Shown here piece by piece: positions 45,957-55,111 of a stretch of DNA of 64,000 nt (position 1 is the first letter of the stretch; each line of letters begins with the position of its first letter). This DNA comes from JBKBKN01 sp046294625 (GTDB lineage: Bacteria; Bacteroidota; Bacteroidia; M30B66). The notes under the pieces were generated by a model. That model made no database searches. It was not told the DNA's origin and was given only the letters and a program-made list of their open reading frames with translations. The position numbers and the translations under genes were made by a program. The stretch spans positions 1 to 64,000 of the forward strand of contig JBKBKN010000010.1 of NCBI GenBank assembly GCA_046294625.1. Reading direction: 5' to 3'.

Positions 45957-47987
45957 TTAGTTCCATGTGAAATAAAAACATGAGCCTTTGCCAATCTCCG
46001 ATTCAAGCCAAACTCTGCCGCCTTTATCTTCAACAATTTTTTTCACGATAGCCAGACCAATTCCGGTGCTTTCGACCACATCTCTTGATTGCAGTGTTTG
46101 AAAGATTCCAAAGACTTTCTCATAATATTCTTCGGGGATACCCGGCCCATTGTCTTTTATATAAAAACAATGTGTGTTATCATTGTTGGACTTGTAGCCA
46201 ATCTCTAGTTTCAATGAGTCCTTGTCGTTATATTTTATAGCATTGGATATGAAATTGCTAAAAACCTGTTCTATAAGTAACTTCTCCGTATGAAAAGACG
46301 GAATTTGATTTTGAACTACAATTTCGGCATTTGCCGGCGGACCTATAGAATCGATTAATTCACATATTGCTTCTTTCCCTTTAAACTCGCTGATGTCTGC
46401 AGATTTTTTGCCTGCTCTGGAATATTCCAAAATACCAATGATGAGATTTTCAAGTCTTTTGATTCGGCTACGTAATAGCTCAAAATGCTCTTTGTTGCCT
46501 TCATCTAATTTGTCTTCCAGGTCTTCTTGGATCCATTCACTCAGATTGTAAATAGCTCTTAAAGGAGCCTTCAGGTCATGTGAAACGATGTAAGCAAACT
46601 GATCAAGCTCTTTATTGATTCGTTCTAGGTTTTCTGTGTATATTTTTAATTGCCGCTCATTCTCAATTCTTTCTGAAATATCTCTTGTGTTTACCACCAC
46701 TCCCTGAATGTGCGGATGGTTGATAAGATTCGTTGCAACAGATTCGATGTATTTATAATTGCCAGATTTAGCTCTAAAGCGATACACCACTGGATTTCCT
46801 TCAATTGAATCCTTAACAAGATTGCTAAAACTTGATAAAGTGTGCTCCAGGTCGTCGGGATGAACAAATTCAAAACCGTTTCTACCTAATATTTCATCTG
46901 GCTCATATTCAAATATTTTATAAAACGAAGGACTTTCATAGATGATGTTTCCTTTGTCGTCTAAAATGGTAACAATGTCTGAAAAATTCTGTATCAATGT
47001 TCTAAACTTCTCTTCGCTAATCTTTAATTGCTCTTCAGCTTGAACTTTTGATGTGATGTCAGTAATCAATCCATATACTTCTTCCACATTATCGTTCTTC
47101 ATGATAAAGCTTTGATCACGAATCCAGCAAACTTTACCGGAGCTATTTAAAATTCGATATTGAAGAGTGTATTCAGGAGTATTGTTGTTTCGGTAATCTT
47201 GCAGTTCTTTCTTAAGTCTTTCTCTGTCTTCCTGATAAATTATCTGTTCAAATCTAAAATCATCAGCTAAGAGTTCTTCAGGTGAGTATCCGAATTGTTC
47301 AATATTTTTTGAGACATATTTAACCGGATACCCGGGTTCTCGACTCCATTTGATCAGTATTACTTTACTTTTTTCGAGAATCAAACTGGCAATTTTATCT
47401 TTCCTTTCGTTTTCTATTCTTGTGGAGATATCTTGAAGCGTTCCTGCAACTTTTATTAACTTGCCTGAATCATCAAAGGTGTTTTTCAGTGTCCAACTAA
47501 TGTGCTTTATTTTACCATCGACGCCTCTTACTCTAAATTCGATATCAAACTCTTTCTGTTCCTTAATTGCCTGCATCCAAACTTTGTCGATTAATCCAAG
47601 GTCTTCTTTGAGAATATTTTGGCGCAATTTGTAAATCAAACTTTCCGAAAACTCCAATTGTTTGGGGCTTGTAAATCCAATCAACTCAGCAGCCATTTCA
47701 GAGAATCGACTTTCTTGGCTAATAAAATCGATGTAAAAGCTACCCGTTCGCGAGATTCTTTGCGCATAAATCAGATCACTTTGAAGCTTCAGCAGTTCAT
47801 CGTTGTTTTTGTTTAGCTTGTTGAGGATATTCTCATACTCAAGGTCAAGATTTGTTTTATTTTCAGAAAATTTTTCTTGAAAATCTTTCATGAACGAAGT
47901 GATGCACTCTGGTTGATGGGTCCCAAAATGTTTTTGGATGAGTAATTGAAATTCTTCGTTTTTGTCATCGTAGTGATTGAATCTCAT
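45957..47987 (-). CDS. cytosolic sensor histidine kinase with three PAS domains
   Basis: 676 residues, no signal or membrane segment. A helical N-terminus (1-75), three PAS/PAC units (about 78-192, 205-318 and 325-440), a phytochrome-type HisKA with His470 in QFAYIVSHDLKAPLRAIYN, and a HATPase (N box FSNFISNAIKYND, G1 KDNGPGIPEEY, G2 STGIGLAIVKKI). PAS domains bind small molecules or cofactors and sense redox, light or ligands; none shows an identifiable cofactor residue here. It probably phosphorylates the neighbouring receiver protein. Confidence 0.94.
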   Translation of the reverse strand: MRFNHYDDKNEEFQLLIQKHFGTHQPECITSFMKDFQEKFSENKTNLDLEYENILNKLNKNNDELLKLQSDLIYAQRISRTGSFYIDFISQESRFSEMAAELIGFTSPKQLEFSESLIYKLRQNILKEDLGLIDKVWMQAIKEQKEFDIEFRVRGVDGKIKHISWTLKNTFDDSGKLIKVAGTLQDISTRIENERKDKIASLILEKSKVILIKWSREPGYPVKYVSKNIEQFGYSPEELLADDFRFEQIIYQEDRERLKKELQDYRNNNTPEYTLQYRILNSSGKVCWIRDQSFIMKNDNVEEVYGLITDITSKVQAEEQLKISEEKFRTLIQNFSDIVTILDDKGNIIYESPSFYKIFEYEPDEILGRNGFEFVHPDDLEHTLSSFSNLVKDSIEGNPVVYRFRAKSGNYKYIESVATNLINHPHIQGVVVNTRDISERIENERQLKIYTENLERINKELDQFAYIVSHDLKAPLRAIYNLSEWIQEDLEDKLDEGNKEHFELLRSRIKRLENLIIGILEYSRAGKKSADISEFKGKEAICELIDSIGPPANAEIVVQNQIPSFHTEKLLIEQVFSNFISNAIKYNDKDSLKLEIGYKSNNDNTHCFYIKDNGPGIPEEYYEKVFGIFQTLQSRDVVESTGIGLAIVKKIVEDKGGRVWLESEIGKGSCFYFTWN

Positions 47988-48103
47988 AATTGTGGGTCTA
48001 GTTTGCTTGTAATAATGTATAGTGTCCGATAGGTAGTTTTAATACTAACAATATTACGTACTAGGCGGGAATGGGTTCTGTCTGATTACTTTAAAATATT
48101 AAC

Positions 48104-48142
48104 AAAAAGCACCTTTGGCTTACATGGCCGGAGGGCTTTTTA
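48104..48142 (-). terminator. terminator after the gliding-type repeat protein
   Basis: Stem AAAAAGC(A)CCTTTGGC / GCCGGAGGGCTTTTT, one bulge and two G-T pairs, loop TTACATG. It lies 18 bases past the stop at 48160 on the minus strand and ends in T's. Confidence 0.75.
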
Positions 48143-48159
48143 AAACATCTTAGTTTAGG

Positions 48160-50925
48160 CTATCTCAAAAGGGTGAGCGAACCGTTTTTAACAATTTGTT
48201 TTCCGGAAAAATCCTGTGCTTCGACTACGAAAAAGTAAACACCTTCTGGCGCAGGTAAGCCATTGATGTCGCCATTCCACGATTGATCAAGTCCTTGAAA
48301 TTCAAAAATTAATTGTCCCCATCGATTGAAGATTTTTGCCTTCAATTCTTTAGCACCTGAAATATTGGGCTTGAAGAAGTCATTAAAACTATCTCCATTG
48401 GGTGTAAAGCTATTAGAGATTTCCAATACAAGTTCACCTGAGGTAACAATTATTTCGACAGTGAATTCATCTTGACAGTCATTTATGCTACAAACCCTTT
48501 TTACTTGATAAGTTCCAGGTTGTGTGAAGGTGAAAGAGCCGGCAGCAAGAGATTGCTCTGCCTGTTCATTGATAAACCAGTTGCACTCTTGCCCCGCAAT
48601 AGATTCAGGGGTAAATATCACCGTAAGCGGAGTTTCTCCTGAAGTTGCAGATGCAGAGAAAGCGGCATTCAATTCTATTTGAATCACAGTTACCGTATCT
48701 GATGATGAATTGCAGGCGCCCTCAACAGTGAGAATATATTGTCCTGCCTGTGAAACAGTGATGGTGTTGGCAGTGGATCCTCCTGTCCAGTTATTTCCGG
48801 ATTCAAAATTTGAACTAAGGGTGATGCTTTCACCTTCGCACAATTCGATCGAACCGGAAGGATTAATCAATGCTTCTATTAATGAACCTTCTGAAATCGT
48901 GATGATGGAAGGAGCACTTAGACAATTGTCGATAGTTTGAACAACGTATAGTATGCTGTAGGCGCCTGCTGGAAAGCTAAAAGTACTTCCGGCAGCAAGT
49001 AGATCGCTTAGCTGCGGATCGTTATACCAGCCAATCGTGCCTTGACCTGTAGCGGTGATATTGACTGATTGATTTGGACATGCAAATACTTCTGATGGAA
49101 CTTCCGGATTTTCCGGTTTGGGGGTGATTTCAATATTGACAATGGCTGGTTGACTAAAACAACCATTTACTTTTTGTACCACATACAAAGTGTTGGAAGC
49201 TTCGGTTACTGGTTGATAGGAAAAATCTTCGGCAAGCAGTTCGGTTAGATTTTCATCATCAAACCAAATAATTAATGCATCTTGGTCGCCCAACGCTATT
49301 AGTGGAGCTGCATCTTCGCCCTGACAATAGCTTACAGGTCCAATCACTGTTGGAGGTTCGGGCGATGTGGCAACTTCGAAACTTACACTTTGTTGGCTTT
49401 GACAGTTTCCAGAGCCAATGGTGTAGGTTATAGTCACCAATCCTGATGCGAGCGCAGGGTTGAAAATTCCTTGCTCATTAATTCCTTGTCCCGACCAGGT
49501 TCCACCTTCAGTGCCGGTGACAAAGGCATTAAAGTCCTGAAGTCCATCGGCTGAACAGATGTTTTGCGTTAAAGCCCATGAAGCATCGCCCCCCTGATTA
49601 AGAGTCACGTTTTGTGTAACCACCGATTCGCAGTCATTATTGCTCACAGTATAGGTCAAGGCAATCGTGCCGGAGAGTCCGCTTGTGTTCCAGAAATTAC
49701 CGTTAACACCCTGACCTGACCATATGCCACCTTGCGCACCAGTCACCAATTCATTGAGGTCGATAATTTCACCTGAACACACACCTATCGGGATGTTCCA
49801 TGAAGCATTGTCAGCAGGTATGATTGTGAATATTTCTGTAGAATTTGATAAACAACCAGAAACCACCACCGTGTAAGTAATACCAATAGAGCCCGATAGA
49901 CCAAAAGGATTGAGTATATTATTAACTACTCCCTGACCGGAAAAGTTCCCACCAGGTGTTCCGGTCACCAACCCATTTAGATTAATTGGGCTTGCATTTG
50001 CACAGATTGGACCTGGATTGCTGAAAGTTGGATCAGGTAGTTGAATTATATTAATAGTCTGTGTTTGCGAAGTGCTGCATGAACCCTGTGTCACAGTGTA
50101 GGTTACTTCGACTGCGCCTGATAAACCTTCTACGAAAAAGAAATTTCCTCCTATTACACCTTCACCACTCCAGGTGCCACCTGGATTTCCGGTTACTAAA
50201 GAATTTAAATTAATTGGTGGAGAGTTGGAACATACATTTCCATTGAAGGGAGGTGTCCAGCTTGCTGAAAGAGGAATAAAAGGGGCGTTGCAACCATTGT
50301 TGATATAAGTCGCATTGCCCTGTGCATCGAACAAAACAGTGGCACCATCTTGCGCACCGGGTTGCCCATTTTGATTGACCAATTGATTGAGTTGATAAGA
50401 AACAGCATTGCTGCAACCAGCCGGGGAAGAGAAGGACATTGAAAGGGTACGCGTGCCGCCTGCAGCATTAAAATTGGCAAAATGCCCTTGTGTAGATGTG
50501 CCACAATGAAAGAGCATATAGGTAGTATCTGTAAGACCTGCAAATGAATTAGATGCCACATTCATATCAACACTTGTTACCAATATCACTTTACTGTTTG
50601 CAGGTAAAATTCCGTTAACCGGCTCAAGTAGCCACCCACATGCTTCAATTGTGGCATTCAGCTGCGCTACTTTTTGTGCAGTAGTTGCATTTTGGCAAGT
50701 GCCCAGCCAGGGAATTGTAGTAGTGGCCCAGGTCACACTCATGTTGGAGACATTCAAAGGTGCTGATCCTACTTGAAAGCTGATCATTTCGTTGAGTCCT
50801 TCTTGGCCGGTAGGCGCACATGCATCAACAAGTATGCTGGTGATTTGAAAACAATTTGATGTTTGAGACAGAAGCTGATGGCTAGCAATGGTAACAGATA
50901 AAAGGAGCGTAATCAGTAATTTCAT
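48160..50925 (-). CDS. large surface protein with tandem repeats and gliding-type (CHU_C) C-terminus
   Basis: 921 residues from the ATG at 50925 (MKLLITLLLSVTIASHQLLSQ, a signal peptide); two upstream ATGs only add a leader. The first ~210 residues begin with the common Bacteroidota opener ITSILVDACAPTGQEGLNEMISF. Four tandem units of about 75 residues follow, each with a core like N-LVTG-GG-WSG-G and GLSG..TYTV..C. Ig-like domains come next (including ATSGETPLTVIFTPESIAG, PKD-like), then a C-terminal domain FTPNGDSFNDFFKPN, KIFNRWGQLIFEF, APEGVYFFVVEA, GSLTLLR. That end is the gliding-motility-associated T9SS signal (type B). Probably an adhesin; ligand unknown. Confidence 0.92.
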   Translation of the reverse strand: MKLLITLLLSVTIASHQLLSQTSNCFQITSILVDACAPTGQEGLNEMISFQVGSAPLNVSNMSVTWATTTIPWLGTCQNATTAQKVAQLNATIEACGWLLEPVNGILPANSKVILVTSVDMNVASNSFAGLTDTTYMLFHCGTSTQGHFANFNAAGGTRTLSMSFSSPAGCSNAVSYQLNQLVNQNGQPGAQDGATVLFDAQGNATYINNGCNAPFIPLSASWTPPFNGNVCSNSPPINLNSLVTGNPGGTWSGEGVIGGNFFFVEGLSGAVEVTYTVTQGSCSTSQTQTINIIQLPDPTFSNPGPICANASPINLNGLVTGTPGGNFSGQGVVNNILNPFGLSGSIGITYTVVVSGCLSNSTEIFTIIPADNASWNIPIGVCSGEIIDLNELVTGAQGGIWSGQGVNGNFWNTSGLSGTIALTYTVSNNDCESVVTQNVTLNQGGDASWALTQNICSADGLQDFNAFVTGTEGGTWSGQGINEQGIFNPALASGLVTITYTIGSGNCQSQQSVSFEVATSPEPPTVIGPVSYCQGEDAAPLIALGDQDALIIWFDDENLTELLAEDFSYQPVTEASNTLYVVQKVNGCFSQPAIVNIEITPKPENPEVPSEVFACPNQSVNITATGQGTIGWYNDPQLSDLLAAGSTFSFPAGAYSILYVVQTIDNCLSAPSIITISEGSLIEALINPSGSIELCEGESITLSSNFESGNNWTGGSTANTITVSQAGQYILTVEGACNSSSDTVTVIQIELNAAFSASATSGETPLTVIFTPESIAGQECNWFINEQAEQSLAAGSFTFTQPGTYQVKRVCSINDCQDEFTVEIIVTSGELVLEISNSFTPNGDSFNDFFKPNISGAKELKAKIFNRWGQLIFEFQGLDQSWNGDINGLPAPEGVYFFVVEAQDFSGKQIVKNGSLTLLR

Positions 50926-50942
50926 AAATAGCATTAAGGCCT

Positions 50943-50950
50943 CAAAATTA
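50943..50950 (-). promoter_or_regulatory. candidate -7 box of the repeat protein
   Basis: TAATTTTG on the minus strand (CAAAATTA on plus), 17 bases before the ATG at 50925. It lies downstream of the two alternative ATGs, which supports the chosen start. No TTG at -33. Confidence 0.35.
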
Positions 50951-51038
50951 ATTTTAAAAAGCATTGAAAAACACTGCGCGTTTAAATAAATTGTTAATAA
51001 GCGATGCCATCAATTGATTTGCAGAGAAGTAAAGAAAG

Positions 51039-51046
51039 TATATTTG
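51039..51046 (+). promoter_or_regulatory. -7 box of guaA, only 3 bases before the start codon
   Basis: TATATTTG with TTTG at 51018-51021 (17-base spacing) or TTG at 51014-51016 as a -33. Transcription would start at or next to the ATG at 51050, so the mRNA is probably leaderless. Confidence 0.55.
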
Positions 51047-51049
51047 CGC

Positions 51050-52576
51050 ATGAGAGAAAGCATACTCATTTTAGATTTTGGCTCACAGTACACGCAACTC
51101 ATTGCCCGCAGAATTAGAGAATTAAAGGTTTATTGTGAAATACATCCATTTAACAAGATTCCGGAAATACACGAAGGAATAAAGGGAGTAATCTTATCAG
51201 GCAGCCCATATTCAGTGCGAGGTCATGATGCGCTGATTCCTGATTTGTCTGCCATAAAGAAACGATTGCCTTTGCTTGGAATTTGCTATGGAGCTCAGTT
51301 TTTGGCGCACCATTTTGGTGGAGAAGTAGCACAATCCAAAATCAGAGAATATGGACGTTCCCATTTAAAAATTAAGCAAAACAACGACTTATTAGATGGC
51401 GTTTCGGAACATTCTCAAGTATGGATGTCGCATGGAGATAGCATTATTCGTTTACCGGAGCATGTGGAGATCATTGCTTCAACTGAAGATATTCCTGTAG
51501 CAGCTTTTGCATTTGAAAATGAACCTACTTACGGCATCCAGTTTCATCCGGAAGTAACCCACTCCACAGATGGCAAAATAGTTATTTCCAATTTTTTGTT
51601 TAAAATATGCAATTGCACCGGTGATTGGACTTCTGAAGCGTTTATCAAATCTACCGTACAAACTATCAAAAACAAAGTTGGTAAAGATCGGGTAGTGTTA
51701 GGTTTAAGTGGGGGTGTAGATTCATCTGTAGCAGCATTGCTTTTGCACGAAGCCATTGGAGACCAGTTGTTTTGCATTTTTGTTGACAATGGCCTTTTGC
51801 GCAAAAATGAATTTGAACAGGTGCTTCATGGTTACCAGGAAATGGGGATCAACATCATTGGAGTGAATGCCGCCAGAAAATTTATAGACGCTTTGAAGGG
51901 TGAAAGTGATCCTGAAAGAAAGCGAAAAATTATTGGAAGAACTTTTATTGAAGTATTTGATGAGGAAGCTGCGAAAATAAAGGATGTTGTTTGGCTAGCA
52001 CAAGGAACAATTTACCCGGATGTAATAGAGTCTGTATCAGTAAAAGGCCCTTCTGCCACCATCAAGTCGCATCACAACGTTGGAGGTTTGCCTGACTACA
52101 TGAAACTAAAGGTAATTGAACCATTGAATACCTTGTTTAAGGATGAGGTTAGAGAAGTAGGCCATGCACTTGGCTTACATGTAGACATTCTGCACCGACA
52201 TCCTTTTCCAGGCCCCGGTCTTGCTATCAGAATACTTGGCGATATCACAGTTGAAAAGGTGCGAATTTTGCAGGAGGCAGATGATATCTTTATCAGCAAT
52301 TTGAAAAAGAGTGGAGCATACAAAGATGTTTGGCAAGCAGGCGCTATATTTCTACCGATCAATTCGGTGGGTGTAATGGGAGATGAACGCACTTATGAAA
52401 ACGTGATTTGCCTGCGGGCCGTCACGAGTCTTGACGGTATGACTGCCGATTGGTGTCATCTTTCTTATGAATTGCTGGCAAAAATTTCAAATGAAATCAT
52501 CAATAAAGTGAAAGGTATAAATCGAGTAGTATATGATATTAGCTCAAAGCCCCCGGCAACCATTGAGTGGGAATAG
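51050..52576 (+). CDS. guaA: GMP synthase (glutamine-hydrolysing)
   Basis: 508 residues from ATG 51050, which starts the conserved N-terminus (ILILDFGSQYTQLIARRIREL); the frame can be read from a TTG at 51014, but a promoter box lies inside that extension. Amidotransferase domain with Cys79 (LLGICYGAQFL), His166 and Glu168 (GIQFHPEVTH); PP-loop ATPase SGGVDSS at 220-226; C-terminal dimer domain with LGLHVDILHRHPFPGPGLAIR and the end SSKPPATIEWE. It converts XMP to GMP with ATP and glutamine. The last 44 bases overlap the next gene. Confidence 0.97.
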   Translation: MRESILILDFGSQYTQLIARRIRELKVYCEIHPFNKIPEIHEGIKGVILSGSPYSVRGHDALIPDLSAIKKRLPLLGICYGAQFLAHHFGGEVAQSKIREYGRSHLKIKQNNDLLDGVSEHSQVWMSHGDSIIRLPEHVEIIASTEDIPVAAFAFENEPTYGIQFHPEVTHSTDGKIVISNFLFKICNCTGDWTSEAFIKSTVQTIKNKVGKDRVVLGLSGGVDSSVAALLLHEAIGDQLFCIFVDNGLLRKNEFEQVLHGYQEMGINIIGVNAARKFIDALKGESDPERKRKIIGRTFIEVFDEEAAKIKDVVWLAQGTIYPDVIESVSVKGPSATIKSHHNVGGLPDYMKLKVIEPLNTLFKDEVREVGHALGLHVDILHRHPFPGPGLAIRILGDITVEKVRILQEADDIFISNLKKSGAYKDVWQAGAIFLPINSVGVMGDERTYENVICLRAVTSLDGMTADWCHLSYELLAKISNEIINKVKGINRVVYDISSKPPATIEWE

Positions 52577-54194
52577 GATTCTAATAGTTCTCACTTTTTG
52601 TTTCATGCAAATGACATTTCTGCATGGTCAGACCAGTGACTGTGAGCAAGGAAAAACGCATTTAGTGAAAAAAGGGCAAACCATTTATGGCATCTCCAAG
52701 CAATACAATGTTTCGCAAGAAGATCTGCTGCGATGCAATCCGGAATTAGCAAAGGATGGACTGAAATTAGGTGCATCAATCAAAATCCCGCAAAAATCAG
52801 TTTCAGAGAAGAATGGACAGACTAAAAGCGTTTCTAATGAAAGCGTTCAATTTCACGTGGTGAAAGCCAAAGAAACCATATATGGTATTTCAAAAACATA
52901 TAATATTTCTCAAGATCAGTTATTGCAACTCAATCCGGAATTAGAGCAAGGTTTGAAAATTGGCATGGAATTAAAGATTCCAGTTTCTGCGAAAGCTCCA
53001 CCACCAGTGAAGACAGCCAAGGAGAAAAATCAAAAAGAAACCTTGCCGGAAAATGAGCAGAAGAAATCTGAACAAGATCAATTAGCAAAATACGAGCCTG
53101 CAGAACCTAAGGTTTCTTGCAAGCCACTCAAGGGAAGTGAGAAAGCCAAGGTCCATAAAGTTGCTTTACTGCTTCCCTTTTATAGTTCATCTCAGGAACG
53201 GCTCAATCCTCGATCCAAAATTGGCATTGATTTTTATCAGGGCGTTAAATATGCTATGGACTCTCTGCGAAAAGAAGGACTTTTTGCACGACTGTACGTT
53301 TTTAATACGCAAAATGACAGCAATGTGGTTCGGTCGCTTATTCGTAAAGGAGAACTGGATGAAATGAATTTAATTATCGGACCACTTTTTAATACCATTT
53401 TCGTTCAGGTTTCCGAATATGCGAAGCAGAAAAAGATTCCGATTATTTCTCCTTTTGTTCAGGCCGATGCCATCATCAGAAATAATCCTTATGCAGTGAA
53501 AGTCACACCCGATCAAGAAATGCTGACCGATGCAAGTGCCCGGTTTCTAAAAAAGAATTTTAATGGAAGTGAAATCATATTGGTAGCTAATTCGCTGGAA
53601 AAGGACAAGGATATCATCAAAAACTTTAAAGAAGCCTTCAGCAATGTCGGATTGCAGTTCAAGCAAATTAACTATACCTCTTTTAGTGAAGTGTCTCAGG
53701 CAATTGATGAGCAAAAACAAACTATAGTCGTTTTCCCATCGACTGCGCAGGCTCAGGTGTACGATTTTGTAGCCAAATTGAATGGTATACGTAACAAAAA
53801 CATCATACTTTTTGGCCTTGCAGAATGGAATAATTTTGAGAACATGGAGTATCAATATCTTGATAACCTAAGGTTTCATTATGCATCAAGCGCTATGGCG
53901 GACTTTACATCGGAAGAATCGCTAAGGTTTCAGAATACATTTCGTGAAGAGTTTAAGACTGAAGCAAGCGCATTTGCACTTCATGGCTTCGATGTCGGTT
54001 ATTACTTTTTAAAAGCTTTGTTGCACTATGGTAATGATTTTCATAAGTGCTTACCTGAATTTTCGGAATACAATGGTTTCAACAGCAACATGAAATTTAC
54101 GCAACTAAACAAGCAGAGTGGATATGAAAATGCGAGTGTTTTTATTGTGCGCATTGAAGATTTAACCGCAAAAAAACTAAACAGGAATGAATAA
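52533..54194 (+). CDS. exported LysM / periplasmic-binding-protein fusion
   Basis: 553 residues from ATG 52533, which overlaps guaA by 44 bases; TTG 52563 is an alternative that would give a shorter signal peptide (hydrophobic core ILIVLTFCFMQMTFLHG). Two LysM domains (about 43-86, THLVKKGQTIYGISKQYNVS; and 107-150, HVVKAKETIYGISKTYNIS) bind peptidoglycan. A Lys/Glu/Pro linker leads to a domain resembling ABC-type amino-acid-binding proteins (about 208-545, VALLLPFYSS, LIIGPLFNT, KKIPIISPFVQADAI, FALHGFDVGYYFLKAL). It probably sits in the periplasm on the wall; no transporter genes are adjacent, so uptake is unproven. Confidence 0.85.
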   Translation: MILAQSPRQPLSGNRILIVLTFCFMQMTFLHGQTSDCEQGKTHLVKKGQTIYGISKQYNVSQEDLLRCNPELAKDGLKLGASIKIPQKSVSEKNGQTKSVSNESVQFHVVKAKETIYGISKTYNISQDQLLQLNPELEQGLKIGMELKIPVSAKAPPPVKTAKEKNQKETLPENEQKKSEQDQLAKYEPAEPKVSCKPLKGSEKAKVHKVALLLPFYSSSQERLNPRSKIGIDFYQGVKYAMDSLRKEGLFARLYVFNTQNDSNVVRSLIRKGELDEMNLIIGPLFNTIFVQVSEYAKQKKIPIISPFVQADAIIRNNPYAVKVTPDQEMLTDASARFLKKNFNGSEIILVANSLEKDKDIIKNFKEAFSNVGLQFKQINYTSFSEVSQAIDEQKQTIVVFPSTAQAQVYDFVAKLNGIRNKNIILFGLAEWNNFENMEYQYLDNLRFHYASSAMADFTSEESLRFQNTFREEFKTEASAFALHGFDVGYYFLKALLHYGNDFHKCLPEFSEYNGFNSNMKFTQLNKQSGYENASVFIVRIEDLTAKKLNRNE

Positions 54195-55089
54195 AGAATT
54201 GATTGCAGAGAAATTTCGTTCGCTTCAGGAAGACATTATTCTTGGACTGGAGAAGTTGGATGGTAGGGGAAAGTTTCGTCGCGACAGTTGGAGTAGGGCA
54301 GAAGGAGGCGGGGGCCTCACCTGTGTGATGGAAAAGGGGGATGTGATTGAGAAAGGAGGGGTTAATTTTTCAGCGGTTTACGGTCCGCTTGGTGAACACG
54401 CTGCAAGAAATTTGAAAGTAGAAGCTGAAAATTTTTATGCAACAGGCGTCTCTATCGTCATTCATCCTGAAAATCCCAATGTTCCGATTATTCATATGAA
54501 TGTAAGGTATTTTGAGCTCGAGTCAGGGATGTATTGGTTTGGTGGTGGAATCGATCTTACGCCGCATTATATTGTAAAAGAAGATGCAAAGCTTTTTCAT
54601 CAGCAACTACAAGCAGTTTGTGATAAGCATCATCAGGAGTTTTATGGCAGATTTAAGAGATGGGCCGATGATTATTTTTTTAATCAGCACCGCAATGAAA
54701 CTCGGGGTATTGGTGGCATTTTTTTCGATCGGCTTGAACATAAATCACTGATCTTGTCAAAGCAAAATATATTCGATTTTGTAATGGATGTTGGCAACTT
54801 ATTTTTGAAGGTTTACGCTGTTTTAGTGAATAAGCATCGTGCTGACTACTATGACGAACAGCAAAAGTATTGGCAATTGGTGCGTCGTGGAAGATATGTC
54901 GAGTTTAATCTGGTGTACGATCGGGGAACGAAATTTGGACTAGAAACAAATGGCCGTGCAGACTCGATATTAATGAGCTTATCTCCTGTTGCAGTATGGC
55001 CTTATGAAGTCAATCCCGACCCTGAGTCAAATGAAGCACAAACACTTCGGCTCCTTCGTAAAAATATTGATTGGATAGGACAAGACTGA
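54187..55089 (+). CDS. hemF: oxygen-dependent coproporphyrinogen III oxidase
   Basis: 300 residues. Diagnostic stretches: FRRDSWSRAEGGGGLTCVMEKGDVIEKGGVN, VRYFELESGMYWFGGGIDLTPHY, ETRGIGGIFFD and RGRYVEFNLVYDRGTKFGLETNGRADSILMSLSP. It uses O2 to make protoporphyrinogen IX in haem synthesis, indicating aerobic life. The first 8 bases overlap the LysM gene, so the two are likely co-transcribed. Convergent with nuoN, 22 bases between stops. Confidence 0.97.
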   Translation: MNKELIAEKFRSLQEDIILGLEKLDGRGKFRRDSWSRAEGGGGLTCVMEKGDVIEKGGVNFSAVYGPLGEHAARNLKVEAENFYATGVSIVIHPENPNVPIIHMNVRYFELESGMYWFGGGIDLTPHYIVKEDAKLFHQQLQAVCDKHHQEFYGRFKRWADDYFFNQHRNETRGIGGIFFDRLEHKSLILSKQNIFDFVMDVGNLFLKVYAVLVNKHRADYYDEQQKYWQLVRRGRYVEFNLVYDRGTKFGLETNGRADSILMSLSPVAVWPYEVNPDPESNEAQTLRLLRKNIDWIGQD

Positions 55090-55111
55090 ATTATGCTTTC
55101 AGCTATGTGAT

